A stretch of DNA of 64,000 nucleotides from Podocnemis expansa (Eukaryota > Chordata > Testudines > Podocnemididae): positions 45,127,275 to 45,191,274 of the forward strand of contig ML681989.1 in assembly GCA_007922195.1 (NCBI GenBank). The letters are read 5' to 3'. A model generated the notes under the pieces. The model was not told the origin of the DNA. It did not search any database and saw only the letters and a list, made by a program, of their open reading frames with translations. The position numbers and the translations under genes were made by a program. Positions 10,601 through 22,072 of this stretch are shown here, one piece after another; positions within the stretch are counted from its first letter, which is position 1, and the number at the start of each line of letters is the position of its first letter.

Positions 10601-12732
10601 AGTCAACTCTGATCATTGTGCGCCTTTTTCTTTACCTTTAACTTTAATCAAATATAGCTATCAGGGCATCATGTTGCACTACTGTGATGGAGCATTAGAT
10701 ATTTTTCCTTCTGCTAGACACTGTATAGCTGATAAAACGTTCATTGAAGATTTCACCATCTCATTGAAGTTTCCCAATTAATGTACATGAAGATACATAG
10801 GTGCACATTACAATAAAGTGCCCTATGGATTTACTTTTAGAGTTTTTCTTTTTTTCTTATTTCTAGAAGTATAATTGAAACACATGTAACAAGCAAACTT
10901 GTTACATGGTATGAATTATAGAGAAGAAAAATGTAACAATGTAACTAATGTAACTTCTCTGTTCAGTTGGTGGTTTTCAACACAGATGTAAAACTTGTAT
11001 AACTTAAAAAATAATGTGTCATAAATATGTTTGCACTTTTACTGAATACTAAGATATAGCTACATGCATTTATAGCCAGGATATTTGGAAATATAACAAC
11101 AAATATATTTAGCTAGTTATGTTACAAAACATTAAAGCTAACAAAAAGACATTTGGGAAGGTTTCTGCCTATGTCTCCCAAGAAAAAGCAAATATCAAGC
11201 AGAACCAAGTCATCGTTCATGTTTTAGGAATAGATCTGATTGTGAAAGGAGTGTAAGGTTTTCATAGTAATAATTCCAGGTGAAGTGGATTCTATTAGCC
11301 CCACTCTCTGGTGAGAAAAACCTCCTTGTAATTCTTAAACGCTTTAGAGAAAAATATGTGTATTTAAATACTACTTTGTTTGTTCCTAACTATTGTAATG
11401 ATAAACATATTTATGAAATACATATTTGTAAACAGTTTGGCTAAATTCAAAGCTTTTGATGTAACAATTAATGAAATTGCTATGCAAGTGGTAAAATGCT
11501 TTCTGTACCATCATGGACTCTAATGACCTTATTAAACCAGAGTAAAAAGCCATTTAAGTATAGAATATATGTATTAGTGGGGAATTGACTACTGGCAAAT
11601 GCGCAAGCAGTCCCATTTCAGAAAGACAAGAACACATTTGTTCCAAAAACTGTCATGTAGAATCAACTTGAGTTGAGAGCTTTCTAAAAATTATTTATTT
11701 TTAAAAGAATGTTTTCAAATTAGAAATTAATGTTTGGATTTTTTTTTTTAAATAAGTCTTTCCTACCACAAGAAGAACAAAGACAATTAAAGAATTGTGC
11801 ATTTCCTTTTAACAGATTGCATATTCAGGAGCTGAAAATGCCATCTAAGTCAACTTTGAAAGCATGAAGCCAAAGAAAGGCCACAACAGCCAACTTGAAT
11901 CTTAATAGCCATTAAGATGTGTGTCTCCTTTTAAGTTCAGGTTAATTACGATGGAGAATGATATAAAAACTCTGAAGTGAAAATCCTCACGGGCATTCTC
12001 TGCTGCCCTATGCAAACAGAGCACTCGGCAAACACTGACAATAGATAAGAAAAAAAAACAAAGTGAACCCTCACAAAGAAACCAGCTAAAGGAAAATCTC
12101 TGAGACTTTATCATAGGTTGGTGACAGGAAGTTAACTGAGGCACTGCCAAATGACTGGTTTAAAACTCTTGTAATGATCTTATTGGAAAAATACTGAAGC
12201 ATTGTTACTCGCCAAATCATTAGAATATATATTCCTGGAGAGGAAACAGGGGCTAAATGTTGGTAAATAGAGAAACAGTGTGATTTAACTAGATTTGGAA
12301 TTTTTAATATTTGTGATTGACCTGTCCTCAGACAGCCCCTTAAATGGCTTTTTCTAATCAATTAATTTAAGTTCTTTGATTTCATCAAAGTTAGTTAAGA
12401 TTGTTTATTTTGCCGAACTGTAAATTGTTAAGGACATTATGAAGAACTAGGTAGGCTTTGCTTGCCCTTAAACCAATTATTTTGCTTTATATTAACAATT
12501 TTAAACATCTAATGAGATACTAAAGTTGAATTCATAATCATGTTGGGAAATAAAATAAGTTGGTCTTCCGGGCTGTAATGACTGCTGAAAGCTCACCCCA
12601 AAAAGGCACATAAAAGAGATTGTAATAGAAGTAACCAGTGTATTACTTATACTCTTATTTAATGTTGCCTTTTCTCGTTCTTTAATAATAACGGTTAATA
12701 ATTGTGATTATGTTGCTTGGTCTTGACCACAG
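7676..12732. other. Long AT-rich intronic stretch, mostly unique
   Basis: No exon, LINE or TIR element was recognised except a probable MITE at about 9030-9230. Poly-T and poly-A runs are frequent. The part near 11800-12560 is free of repeat words and compositionally even, so conserved non-coding sequence is possible but cannot be judged without an alignment. Confidence 0.45.
9030..9225. mobile_element. Probable MITE relic
   Basis: It begins 'atatatctccactgaagt' and ends 'caagtgtctatattgaacc'. The inside has 'ctttcagtgtagatgttcag' and 'gagcccaagccctggggccc'. The ctgtagacac-like ends and core recall a common reptile MITE family. Boundaries are approximate and no TSD was found. Confidence 0.4.
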
Positions 12733-13522
12733 TGGCTATGTCTATATCTGAAAGCTTAGTCTGGACTTGCTTAGTATGAACTAAGCCATTCCTGGTTAGT
12801 TTGAACTAACTGCTGCTTTTTAGTTCCAACTAACTTTTTAGTTTGAACTAGCTGCATTTTTTTATTTTTTTAGTTCTAACTTACTTTTGAGTTTGAACGA
12901 AAAAAGTGTGGCTAATTCAAAATAAAAGTTAGGTCAAAGTAAAAAAAAGGTGGTTCATTCAAATTAAGTGCTTAGTTCAGACCAGGAGCAAAACTGGCTC
13001 AGGAAAACACCTGGGGCCAGGGCCTGGTTCCCCCAGCCACCCAGTCCCAATTCGGGGCCCAGGCCCAATCAGGTCCCGGGGCCCCAGGTCGGGCACAGAT
13101 TGGGCTCCTGCCACCATAAGCCCAGCCCCAGATCCTAGGTCAGGGCCAGGGCTGGGGAAGACAGCTGCCACCACGGGCAGCCTGGCACCAGATCCCTGGC
13201 AAGGGATAGGGCCAGGGAAGACAGCTGCCAAAGAAGGTGGCCCGTCCCCGGACTCCTGGCACTCAGGGCATGAGCCCTGTGCCCAGCACCAGCAAGGCCC
13301 CTGGTTCAAACTTACTTAGTTCAAAATAGCACAGCTACATTGTGCGAGTTTGAACTAAGTTCAAACTAAGCGCTAAGTTTGAACTAACCATTCAAACTAA
13401 CTAGTTTGAACTAAGCTTTGCTTAGTTCGAACTAAAAAAAAAAAAAATTAGTTCGAACTTGGCAAAGTAGTCCAGATTAAGCCTCCTTAATCTGTATTTA
13501 TTTGCTAGCGTAGACATAGCCA
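12733..13522. mobile_element. TIR element with TTAGTTTGAACTAA repeats
   Basis: Perfect 12-bp terminal inverted repeats TGGCTATGTCTA (12733-12744) and TAGACATAGCCA (13511-13522). Both flanks inside the TIRs contain many copies of TTAGTTTGAACTAA and half-sites. The middle, about 12985-13305, is an unrelated GC-rich block (CCCAG/GGGCC words) that carries a spurious 110-residue ORF. No transposase. A second, more decayed member lies at about 25386-25776. Confidence 0.8.
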
Positions 13523-16500
13523 GAGTCTCCTAAAGCACATAAAAAGCCCTCTTGATGAAATATTCAGAGACACACCCACTGAATTTGCATTAAACAAACG
13601 TGTAAGAACTAACCTACCATTGCTTTTTTCTCTAAACTAAATTTTAGTAATTTTAAAAATACAATGACTTGGCTTTAACAATTAAAAACTACATTTTTCA
13701 ATCCCACAGAAGCAACTATTACTAATCAATCACAACTAATGCATATCAAGTCCACAAAAAGTCTGGTTGTAAATTTCAGGCTCAAAATACAAAACATCAT
13801 ATTAACTAGATTCCAGCAAGTATGAATTAACTATTAACTAAATTCCAGCAAGCATGAATACAAAAAATGAAAGCCAACCCTTTCAACACTAGGAGTTTGA
13901 AGTCGAGCTCTTAAATCTACACTTGGGCACATAGATAAATGAGCAGATTTTCAAAAGTGCTGAATGCTGCACAGCTCCAATCTGAAGTCAGTAGCAGCTC
14001 TTTGTACGCTCAACACTTATGAAAAAGGAATGATCACATATTTAACTGCCCATACATAGATTTAAGAACATAATTTTAGACTCAAGTTTTGAAAATCTTA
14101 ACATTTTTTCTTGTAAATATCAGATAAACCTTTTTGCATGACTGTATACATTTAGTATTTTAAACACACACAAACTCATGCATTATGACTCCCAATTCTT
14201 TCCGTCACCACATATTCATATGCTATCTTCAACTATAATTTGTAAATTTATTCTTCTCCATATTATTGGCTCATAGCTTTTACTCCCCAAGCCTTGTCAA
14301 TTTTTAGACAAAAGAGTACAAATGATATTTCATATCTTCTATTTATAACTCTACAATAATCAACTGTAAAGGTAAAATCATGCTCAGATTTAGAAGTCAC
14401 ACAACAAATGTCAAATTTGACACCTGGGTTTTCACGCAATCTTTGAACAACTGGTAGAATGACTATTCCATCAAATTAAATACATAATTATATTAATGGG
14501 TTTTGCGTATGTAGTGGCATGTGTTTAGTGAATAATTGCTGTATAACAACAATAAACTATAGCATATGCAAAAACTCAACAATACAACAGTAAATTCACC
14601 AGAAGCAATGCAGTTGCCTACTGATTCATGTGAACACTAATGTATCACCTTCCATAATTGTGTAGGTGACATACTGTTTATTAACATTTACTCACTGTAT
14701 TTATTGATCTATTAAATATAGAAATATGAACAAAATATACAGGTTGCAAAAAATATAATTGTTTGCTCTGAACCTCAGGTCATACATCTGCTTATGAATG
14801 TGTTTTTTGAACAAATCCTGTTAATTCTGAATATGGCTCACTAAGCACTGTGATCTTATAAAAAAATCACAACAAAACCACCAATATGCTAATTTAATAA
14901 AAGTCAGAATGTTCACATGTTCTACCTGTTTAACCTAAAGAAGATTAACATTTCTTCTGTCGTCTCCACAAGTGCTGGCTGATACCTTCCAAAAACCAGT
15001 CTTTCAAAAATATTTTCCCTTGCTTTACATTTATATCATACACATAGGCTGTTAGGGATGTATCAAGCCATGTCTAACAAAGTGACTAAGAACCAACAAA
15101 TTAAATGATAGCGCTATTCCTTGGGATTTATGTGCAAAATAAAAATTAATCTGAACTGTCAGAGTGCCTTCTCTCATCTAAACTAACATTTTAAATAATT
15201 GTTTTCAGACTCTCAATAGCCTCTACCTCTATTTTCCTCTCACCACATCTTAAAATTGAAGGACAGTAGCTTTAAAAAACCATAGGGCAAATAGAAATGC
15301 ACAGAGGTTCTGCATATTCCTGAACCAAAATGGATCAAATTTAAATGTGAAGGAAGTTAGAAGGCAGTTGGAGACACAAGAGAATCACTTGCAGAGAAAA
15401 TCTGAATGGACTCATTTTTGTATCTGTTGGAAGAATGTTTTGGAGAGTTTCAAATAAAAAAAGAAGACTGTTCCTTCTACAAATAACTATAAAGCCAAGG
15501 GATCTTGTTAATAATAAGGGCCAGATACTTAGCTAATAAATATCCCCACTGACTACAGGAGGACTGCTGCATGTATATTTACACCAGACAAGGATCTGGT
15601 CCTTAGAGTACAAATGTGCATGGCTCAGAACAAGAGAAATATTAAAGCAAATAAATATGAATACTTCTGAAAAAAATTACCAGAAATAACTTCTGTAGTC
15701 ATTAAAATGTCATGACATTAATGGCAATGATCTTAGGCTCTTTCACGAATAGGGGAAGGTGGTGTTCATCCCACTGGGAATCTCCCCGCACCTATGGCAT
15801 AAAATTCATGTTTCTAGCCCTGCAATAATACACTGTGTTGAAACTATTAAGTTCCATGGCATTAGCCATGGCATTTTTATGTCACTAGATAAGAAATGCA
15901 TTTTGCCCGTCTCTGGGCATCAGTCAGGGCTCATTTTCTTTTGAGCAAGGCAGGAGGTGAAAAGAAGAAGAGCAGCTATTTCTTCTACAGATTGATTTTA
16001 CTTTAAATTATTTTGTTTAATGCTGTTCAAGGTGTTCTAATATGTCCTGGGAGAATTAGTGGCCACTAAGTAGGCAAGCCAGGCATAAGGACACAAATAA
16101 ATTTGACACAGTTCTGCTCTTTACCATATGGCTATAACCGCTACATGGTGTTAAAAAAAGCAGCTCATACTCTCTATTCCCCTGTTGACTCTCTCCCCTC
16201 CCCAGTTGCATAACAGGGCCTGCAAAAAAAGGTGCTGGTACTCCGCACACCTGCGTACCAACACTGCCTCTACATACATACTATAAAACAAATACCTAAA
16301 ATGTGTTTAAGATCATGGGGAGAGTGCTGAACCTTCTGGAAGTGCCTACTGCCTACACAGCCAAAAGTGTAACCCCTTTTGGATATACATTATGATATGT
16401 CTGATTATATGAACACATTTTCAGCAGTACTTCTGCCTCATTCACTATGTAGGCTGGACGATGTACAATGAAGGAGACATCTTTAGTATTTATTTTTATA

Positions 16501-17556
16501 TGCAGTGTTCAAATGCATTGTTCCAGGACTAATAAAGCACTTTTCCCATCCCATCCCTGCTCTGAATGTTGTAAAGGTTCTTGTGAGTTTCCTGCTTCAT
16601 TCATTACACACCACCCCTTTTCTATTCAGTCATTCACCTATTGTCCTTGTACTTTTGTTTATTGTGAATTCTGGTTACAGGGGAAGGCTGCTAGAAGGAA
16701 AGACAAGATAATAAACAGAAATTTTAGCATATACAATTTTGTATTTATTAAAATAATTTAAAAAAATGTTAAGGGCTTTTCATTTGAAAAATCTGAAATG
16801 TTCAGATTTTTAGAAATACTTGTTTTGTGCAATATTCATCAATTATGATTATCTAATTATTTTTGTGAGCCATCTTTATTTCCATTTGTATTTGGTACTA
16901 GACTGCATTGTGATGAGGGGAATTTGTCAATGATCACTCCTATCACTCCTAAAAGGTATCTTCAGTGTAATGAGTGTTACTGGAATTTATTACATCCTGT
17001 CTTCTCTTTAGAAGATGACAGATTAATAAATGTGAAAGCTATTTTTCCATTGTAAATCTTGTAGGTGTATTCAGTTCTTCAACCAAAACATGACAATAAG
17101 TTTTAAATAATTAGCCTACTATTTTACATACCTTAAAGAAAATAATCAAAATGTTAAAACTGTAGACCCAAGACTTCTGGTTCGCAAGAAAATTAAGACA
17201 CCAGAGAACACACAGAATTTGAAAAGGGTACGATTTCCCACACACAAAACTTTCATATGCATAGTTGTTTTGAGTGTCTCCTATAACAGTGATTTCTTCC
17301 ATCACTCCAGGCTTATTTTAGATCAGTGCAGTGCATGCTTGAATTTAAAAAAGTCAGATCCAAAAAATAAAACCCCATGACATTAAGCATCCTATGCTTT
17401 CTCTATCTGACAGTTAACTCGATTTCCGTGAAAGGGCTTGTTAATGTAACCCTGTGCCTGGGAGCTAATTTAGACAAACCATTTTATCCAAATGAACTAA
17501 TCAACTTGAAAACTGGTACAGAATTACTACTACTACTACTACTACTACTATCTACC

Positions 17557-17631
<75 letters not shown>

Positions 17632-18254
17632 TCATTTTGAGCTATGCAAAATGAAAATAAACAATCAAACCAGCTGTTTTTTTTTCCTTACAAAGCTAAT
17701 AGAAAGACTTGACACAGTGATGAGTGTATAATGAAATTGGTCATATGAGAAGTAATGACAATTCTGTAATGATACAATTGTCAGGAAACATCTTGGATGT
17801 TCTTTTTATTACAAAATGAAAAAATATGGCACAGGCAACACAGGTTAAGGAACCACACAAGGTAAGTGGAACCTCTCCTCATGATTTGCTCACGAATCAA
17901 GTTTCTTTCACAAAGTATAATAATAAAAGACCCTCCCACAAGCAAAGTCAATCTCCCAGAGCATTAGTCTCCTCTTTTGCTGAGCATACATACTGCTTGA
18001 AAACAAATGACTAAGGAAGACTGCATCTCTAACTACAAAAAAATGTTACATTGTTGCACCTTATTCTACTGTTTTTTAAAAATGCATTTTCAACTAATGT
18101 CTTGGGTAAAATGATATCTGGCAGAGAAGGAAGGTTGAATGAGAAAATATTTTAAAAAATTACAAAAACACCACTCAGCAATCCACACTATACACAATTT
18201 GAACTATAGAGGTGTAGAAGAAAGGTGAATGGAAATCAGTCAGGTAAAACCTAC
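13523..18254. other. AT-rich intronic stretch next to the exon
   Basis: Apart from the microsatellite at 17525-17630 and the short repeat at 16180-16250, nothing was recognised. A local near-duplication occurs at 13800-13860 (attaactagattccagcaag and attaactaaattccagcaag, about 37 bp apart). Confidence 0.45.
17525..17630 (+). repeat. Compound microsatellite (CTA)n-(TA)n-(CA)n
   Basis: Nine CTA units are followed by about eleven TA units and about 23 CA units with a CT interruption at the end. It lies about 0.6 kb beyond the exon's donor side and is likely polymorphic. ORF translation of it (poly-L, poly-HT) is not a protein. Confidence 0.95.
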
Positions 18255-18405
18255 CTTGAGATACTGATTAATTTTTGCATAATCCAGGTCCCTGGTACTT
18301 GACTGTGCTTTAGACAGATTCTGTTCTGCTTCAGTTAGCCACTCGTTAAAGTTCTTCATGTCATGGTGGAAACATTGCCATTTTTTCACAGATTGGTCAA
18401 ACCGT
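18255..18405 (-). CDS. DMD: Internal exon of dystrophin (human exon 44 equivalent)
   Basis: Dystrophin links cortical actin to the dystroglycan complex at the muscle membrane; this exon encodes part of its spectrin-repeat rod. On the minus strand a CTGTAG acceptor precedes the exon and AAG|GTAGGT follows it. The first base completes a split codon, then 50 open codons begin RFDQSVKKWQCFHHDMKNFN and continue EWLTEAEQ...LSKAQ...YLK. From memory, human dystrophin exon 44 (148 bp) has FDRSVEKW, FNQWLTEAEQ and a final YLK at the same places, and the same phases (starts on codon base 3, ends in frame). This exon is one codon longer; the extra residue lies in the variable stretch between the AEQ motif and YLK. 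No other exon is visible in 64 kb, which fits the giant introns around DMD exon 44. Utrophin is the main alternative paralogue. Confidence 0.82.
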
Positions 18406-19155
18406 CTACAGGTGGAAATGGAATTAAATAACTATATTTTAGTATGTTATTTAGCTAGGAAGAGAACAATCAAAAGATTTTAATGTTTCTGGAGGCAACT
18501 GATTTTAGTTTGATGCATCAGTGTACTTAAAATGTTTAATACCTATATGAAAAGAATACACTACAAGACATCTAATCAATCACTAGATTATAGAGCATGT
18601 AAGCCCAGGAAAATCTTATCCATTTTTTGCTTCCTTTTCTTTTTTTCTTAAATGCTGTAAATAAATTTCATACTTATGAACCAGGTTTGAAAACCTGAAG
18701 TCCTCTGCTTCTCCACAGAATTGGCACAACATTTGCAGAAACAGTGTAGTCTGCCACACAGATATTGGCAGGCAAGGGTGTTTCCTTCATGTTAAAGGTC
18801 TAACTTTGAAGCAGCCAAAAAGGGTGCCAATTATTGCCAGTTTTGATGGTGTTTGTGGGTTTAACCAAATCTACCAACCCCTTTCAATAAATGCAGTTAC
18901 CAAATAGTTATTAGGGACTGAGACTGATTTTAACTGGTATTCTGAAAGTCATCCCCCTTCCCCAGCTCAATGCAGCATGCAGACTCTTTAATTTTAATCT
19001 TTTCCTTTGGAAGGAAGCTATAGTTTGACATATGATTGACCACAAAATCTGTAGAAAAGGTAACAGGTATTATAAAACCTTCCCTGGTAAGACACAATCC
19101 GCCCCCAAATCTCCCAAATGAGCAGAGTACAATTGTGCTCCAACTTAATCAGAAG
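18406..19155. other. Intronic sequence just upstream of the exon
   Basis: Contains the acceptor region and otherwise no recognised repeat or gene. Confidence 0.5.
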
Positions 19156-19163
19156 ACCATGCT

Positions 19164-19950
19164 CAGCGGTTAAAGTATAATTTGGTGGGCCCCCTTCCTG
19201 CATGTGTGGGCCCCAGGAAGGATGGGAGCGTGGGTTGTGGAGTAGTGGAACATGGGCAGGAGGTTGTGGTTTTGAAGGGGGGGCTGGTGCAGAGGCAGGA
19301 GCTGGGGAAGAGAAGGGGTGGGTGGTGGAAGGAGGTAGGGGGCAGAAGCAGGAGGGGAGGCAAGAAAAGGGGAGTTGGGAGGCTGGAGCTATGTGCGAAG
19401 GAGACACTGTGCCACTTGCCCAGCCAGCACCCCTCTTCAGCCACAGCGAGCTGTGGGACCCTGGTCACAGCTGGCTCAGCAGGTAAGAGTCTACCCTGCT
19501 GCTCCCCATGCCAGCCCCAGCCCTGACCCACCTTGCCACCATGAGGCCTTTGCTGTGGAGCCAGAGGAGCCTTGGCCCCACCCCTAGCCCACCTTGCCAT
19601 CCCAGCACCTGTGGAACTGGAGCAGCCTTGGCCTCACACTCCTGGTTCTTGCTCCTCCTCCAGCCTAGGCCTACCGCCGGAGCAGAGAGGCCAGGCCACG
19701 GGCTGCTCCTCCCACCCTGAGTGAGCTCTGACTGAGCACGCTCAAGGCAGAAGTTTTTAAAATCACACAGTCAGGGGAAGCTCCCAGCCAGGGAGCTTCC
19801 CCCAGGCTGGGAGCTTTTTAAACTTTGTAGGGTAGTAAGACAGAATGCACTTGAATGCTGCATTCCAATTGCTGATTCTATTTTTAGGGGCTCAGGAATG
19901 CTGGCCCCTGGAATGGCATTCCAGTATGTTTCACCTTACTTTAACCCTTC
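19164..19950 (-). mobile_element. Non-autonomous hAT element, copy 1
   Basis: Left end CAGCGGTTAAAGTATAATTT, right end TTACTTTAACCCTTC (decayed from TACTTTAACCCCTG). Flanking 8-bp TSD accatgct (19156-19163) and accattct (19951-19958), 7 of 8 matching, the hAT hallmark. The interior is GC-rich (AGCCTTGGCC, CAGCCCCAGCCC) and carries only chance ORFs. The same family is found inverted at 33221-33678; both share 'ttaggggctcaggaatgctg'/'ttaggggtctgaatgctggg' and TTTGGTGGGC-like words. Confidence 0.88.
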
Positions 19951-19958
19951 ACCATTCT

Positions 19959-21519
19959 TCCTCAAATGGTTGCACGCAGTAGTCTTCACTATAATCGTAA
20001 AATAAATACAATTGCCTCTTTGTCTGACAAAAGATGTAAGGTCTTGTGTTTGTTTTTAATAGGAATTTGTGTGGGGCATATTACTCTGTCATACTGATTT
20101 GGGTACAGCAGTGAATGAGGACGAACACAAGGATGCAATTTAAGCAGCAGTCTTGAACTTTATTAATCTTTGCAATGAGGAAGGATGCCACCCACTGTCA
20201 CTATACCCTCCTATCCTAGGTATCTTAAGTGGATCCAGTGAGGGGGTTACAGAATTTTAATAATAGATACGTACAATGGATATTTTTGAGTCAACTCAAC
20301 TTACTCCTAGGACTCAGCTCACTCAGACTTATACCTTCACTCTTCATCCCTCACAAATGGAAAGGAAACCTCAACCTGCAAAGCCTACAAGTTGGCTCTC
20401 TTCACCCTGTGGGGAAAAGGCCCAGCGTAACATTTTCAGGTTCTTTAATTCTGAGAATCGTTCTTTTTAATCGCTGTGGAAACCACCACAAGTTGTGATC
20501 AACTAACTCCATGCTAAGTTCCTACTACAAATTACTAAATCTAATTCTAATTTAACTGTTCCTGGTCCAGTGAAGAAGGCAAAAAACTTTTCAGGCCTAT
20601 ATCAATATGGAAAAAGAAAAAAAAACATTTTCTGACCTCAAAAGTGGTGACTGATCAGACCTATAGCACTTGCAATTCATAGTTCCCAAGCTACTAATAT
20701 GTGGTGGTGGGATGGAACTATCTGAAACTGAATATGTGGCAGATTCACATAGTTCAGTCTAAATTTACAAAACGAGGAGGGCAAGCTACCAATTAGCTCC
20801 CTTCCTCTCCCAGCTGGTCAATGAAATACTAGAGACATTAGATGCGAGAGACCACCTCTGCATCCACCCTGAAAGTGCTGTCCTCCCATTTCTACTGAGG
20901 GTAGCTTAATCACTGCAGCTCCCAGCACATTTTCTAATCACTACCAGAGGTGGGTGGCATATGGTTCATTTGTTCCTCAGTTAGACTAAGTTAAAAAACA
21001 TTTCAGTTAGAATCAACAGTATAAAGGAGGAGACAATAAACTTATGTTAAAATAAGCATGGCAGACTTATAACTGTGGTCAAAATAAAAATATATTTTAA
21101 AAATAAAAAATGGGGCTATGCATAAAGCAACAGTGAAAATGAACACAAAAGTATGTGTAATCTGCAACCTACAGTATTTTATCTCAAAGTATATGAGTAT
21201 TTCTAGGACCCAGAAGAGAATAACAAAATCTTGACTTAGCCCAGAGTCATCTGATACATCTTCTATCTTGAGATCTGCTTTTGGTAGGTACAGAATAAAG
21301 TACAAAGCCGCCCCCCGAAGCATACTACACACACACAGGAAGTTATGTTTGTTTTATTTGTTTGCTCAAAATGTCAGTTAGGACAAAACAGCTCAAGAAT
21401 TAAGATTATAAAAATGACCACACTGGGTAAGCTATCCAAAATCTTCTCTTTTGACAGTGACTGGTGCCAAATGGTTCACAGGGAGTAATCAGCATAGGGC
21501 AATTTAACATGACATCCAT
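19959..21519. other. Intronic sequence, no recognised feature
   Basis: Mixed composition, no exon and no recognised repeat. The ORFs at 20229-20498 and 21042-21332 show no domain or splice support. Confidence 0.4.
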
Positions 21520-22072
21520 CCTTTGTCATCCAGTCTCAGGTTGTAGCAATCAAAGGTCTTGGGGACCTTTGGAACATGAGAATGAATCCCTGACTATCTT
21601 GGCTAGTAGCTACTGATGGTGCTATTCTCATGAACTCAACCAGTTTTTTGGAACTGAGTTATATTTTTGGCTTTCACATCCCTGGCAATGAATTCCACAG
21701 GATGACTGTGCATCATGTGAGGAATTACTTCCTTACATTAGTTTTAAACCTGTTCCCTATTAATTTAATTGGGTAACCCATTTTTTATATTGAGAGAAAT
21801 GATAAATACTTCCTTATTCACTTTGTCCACATTGTTCATGATTTTTTTTAGACCTCTATCATATTTCCACATGGTCACCTCCTTTTCAAGTTGAACAGTC
21901 CCTGTCTTTCTAATCTCTCCTTATATGAAAGCTATTAAATACCACTAATACATTTTTGTTATTCTTCTCTGTACTTCTTCCAATTTAAATACATTTTTTT
22001 TTGATGTGGGATGACCAGAACTGCATGCATTATTCAAAATGTAAAATGTACTGTGGCTTTATATAGTGACAT

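Larger units (their letters stand above)
1..18254 (-). other. Part of the intron downstream of the exon (DMD intron 44)
   Basis: This is all sequence 3' of the exon in transcript direction. It begins with the donor GTAGGT just below 18255. No second exon with splice sites and recognisable homology was found. The content is AT-rich unique sequence interrupted by the mobile elements listed separately. In mammals this intron holds the Dp140 promoter and first exon; I see nothing I can assign to it. Confidence 0.7.

Noticed and set aside
12977..13309. 110-residue ORF in a GC-rich block as a gene
   Set aside because: Inside a TIR element; repetitive GPGP/PGSG composition and no homology.
19163..19720. 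GC-rich stretch as a possible CpG-island promoter with overlapping ORFs
   Set aside because: The GC content belongs to a hAT element bounded by TIRs and TSDs; CpG is not enriched by eye.
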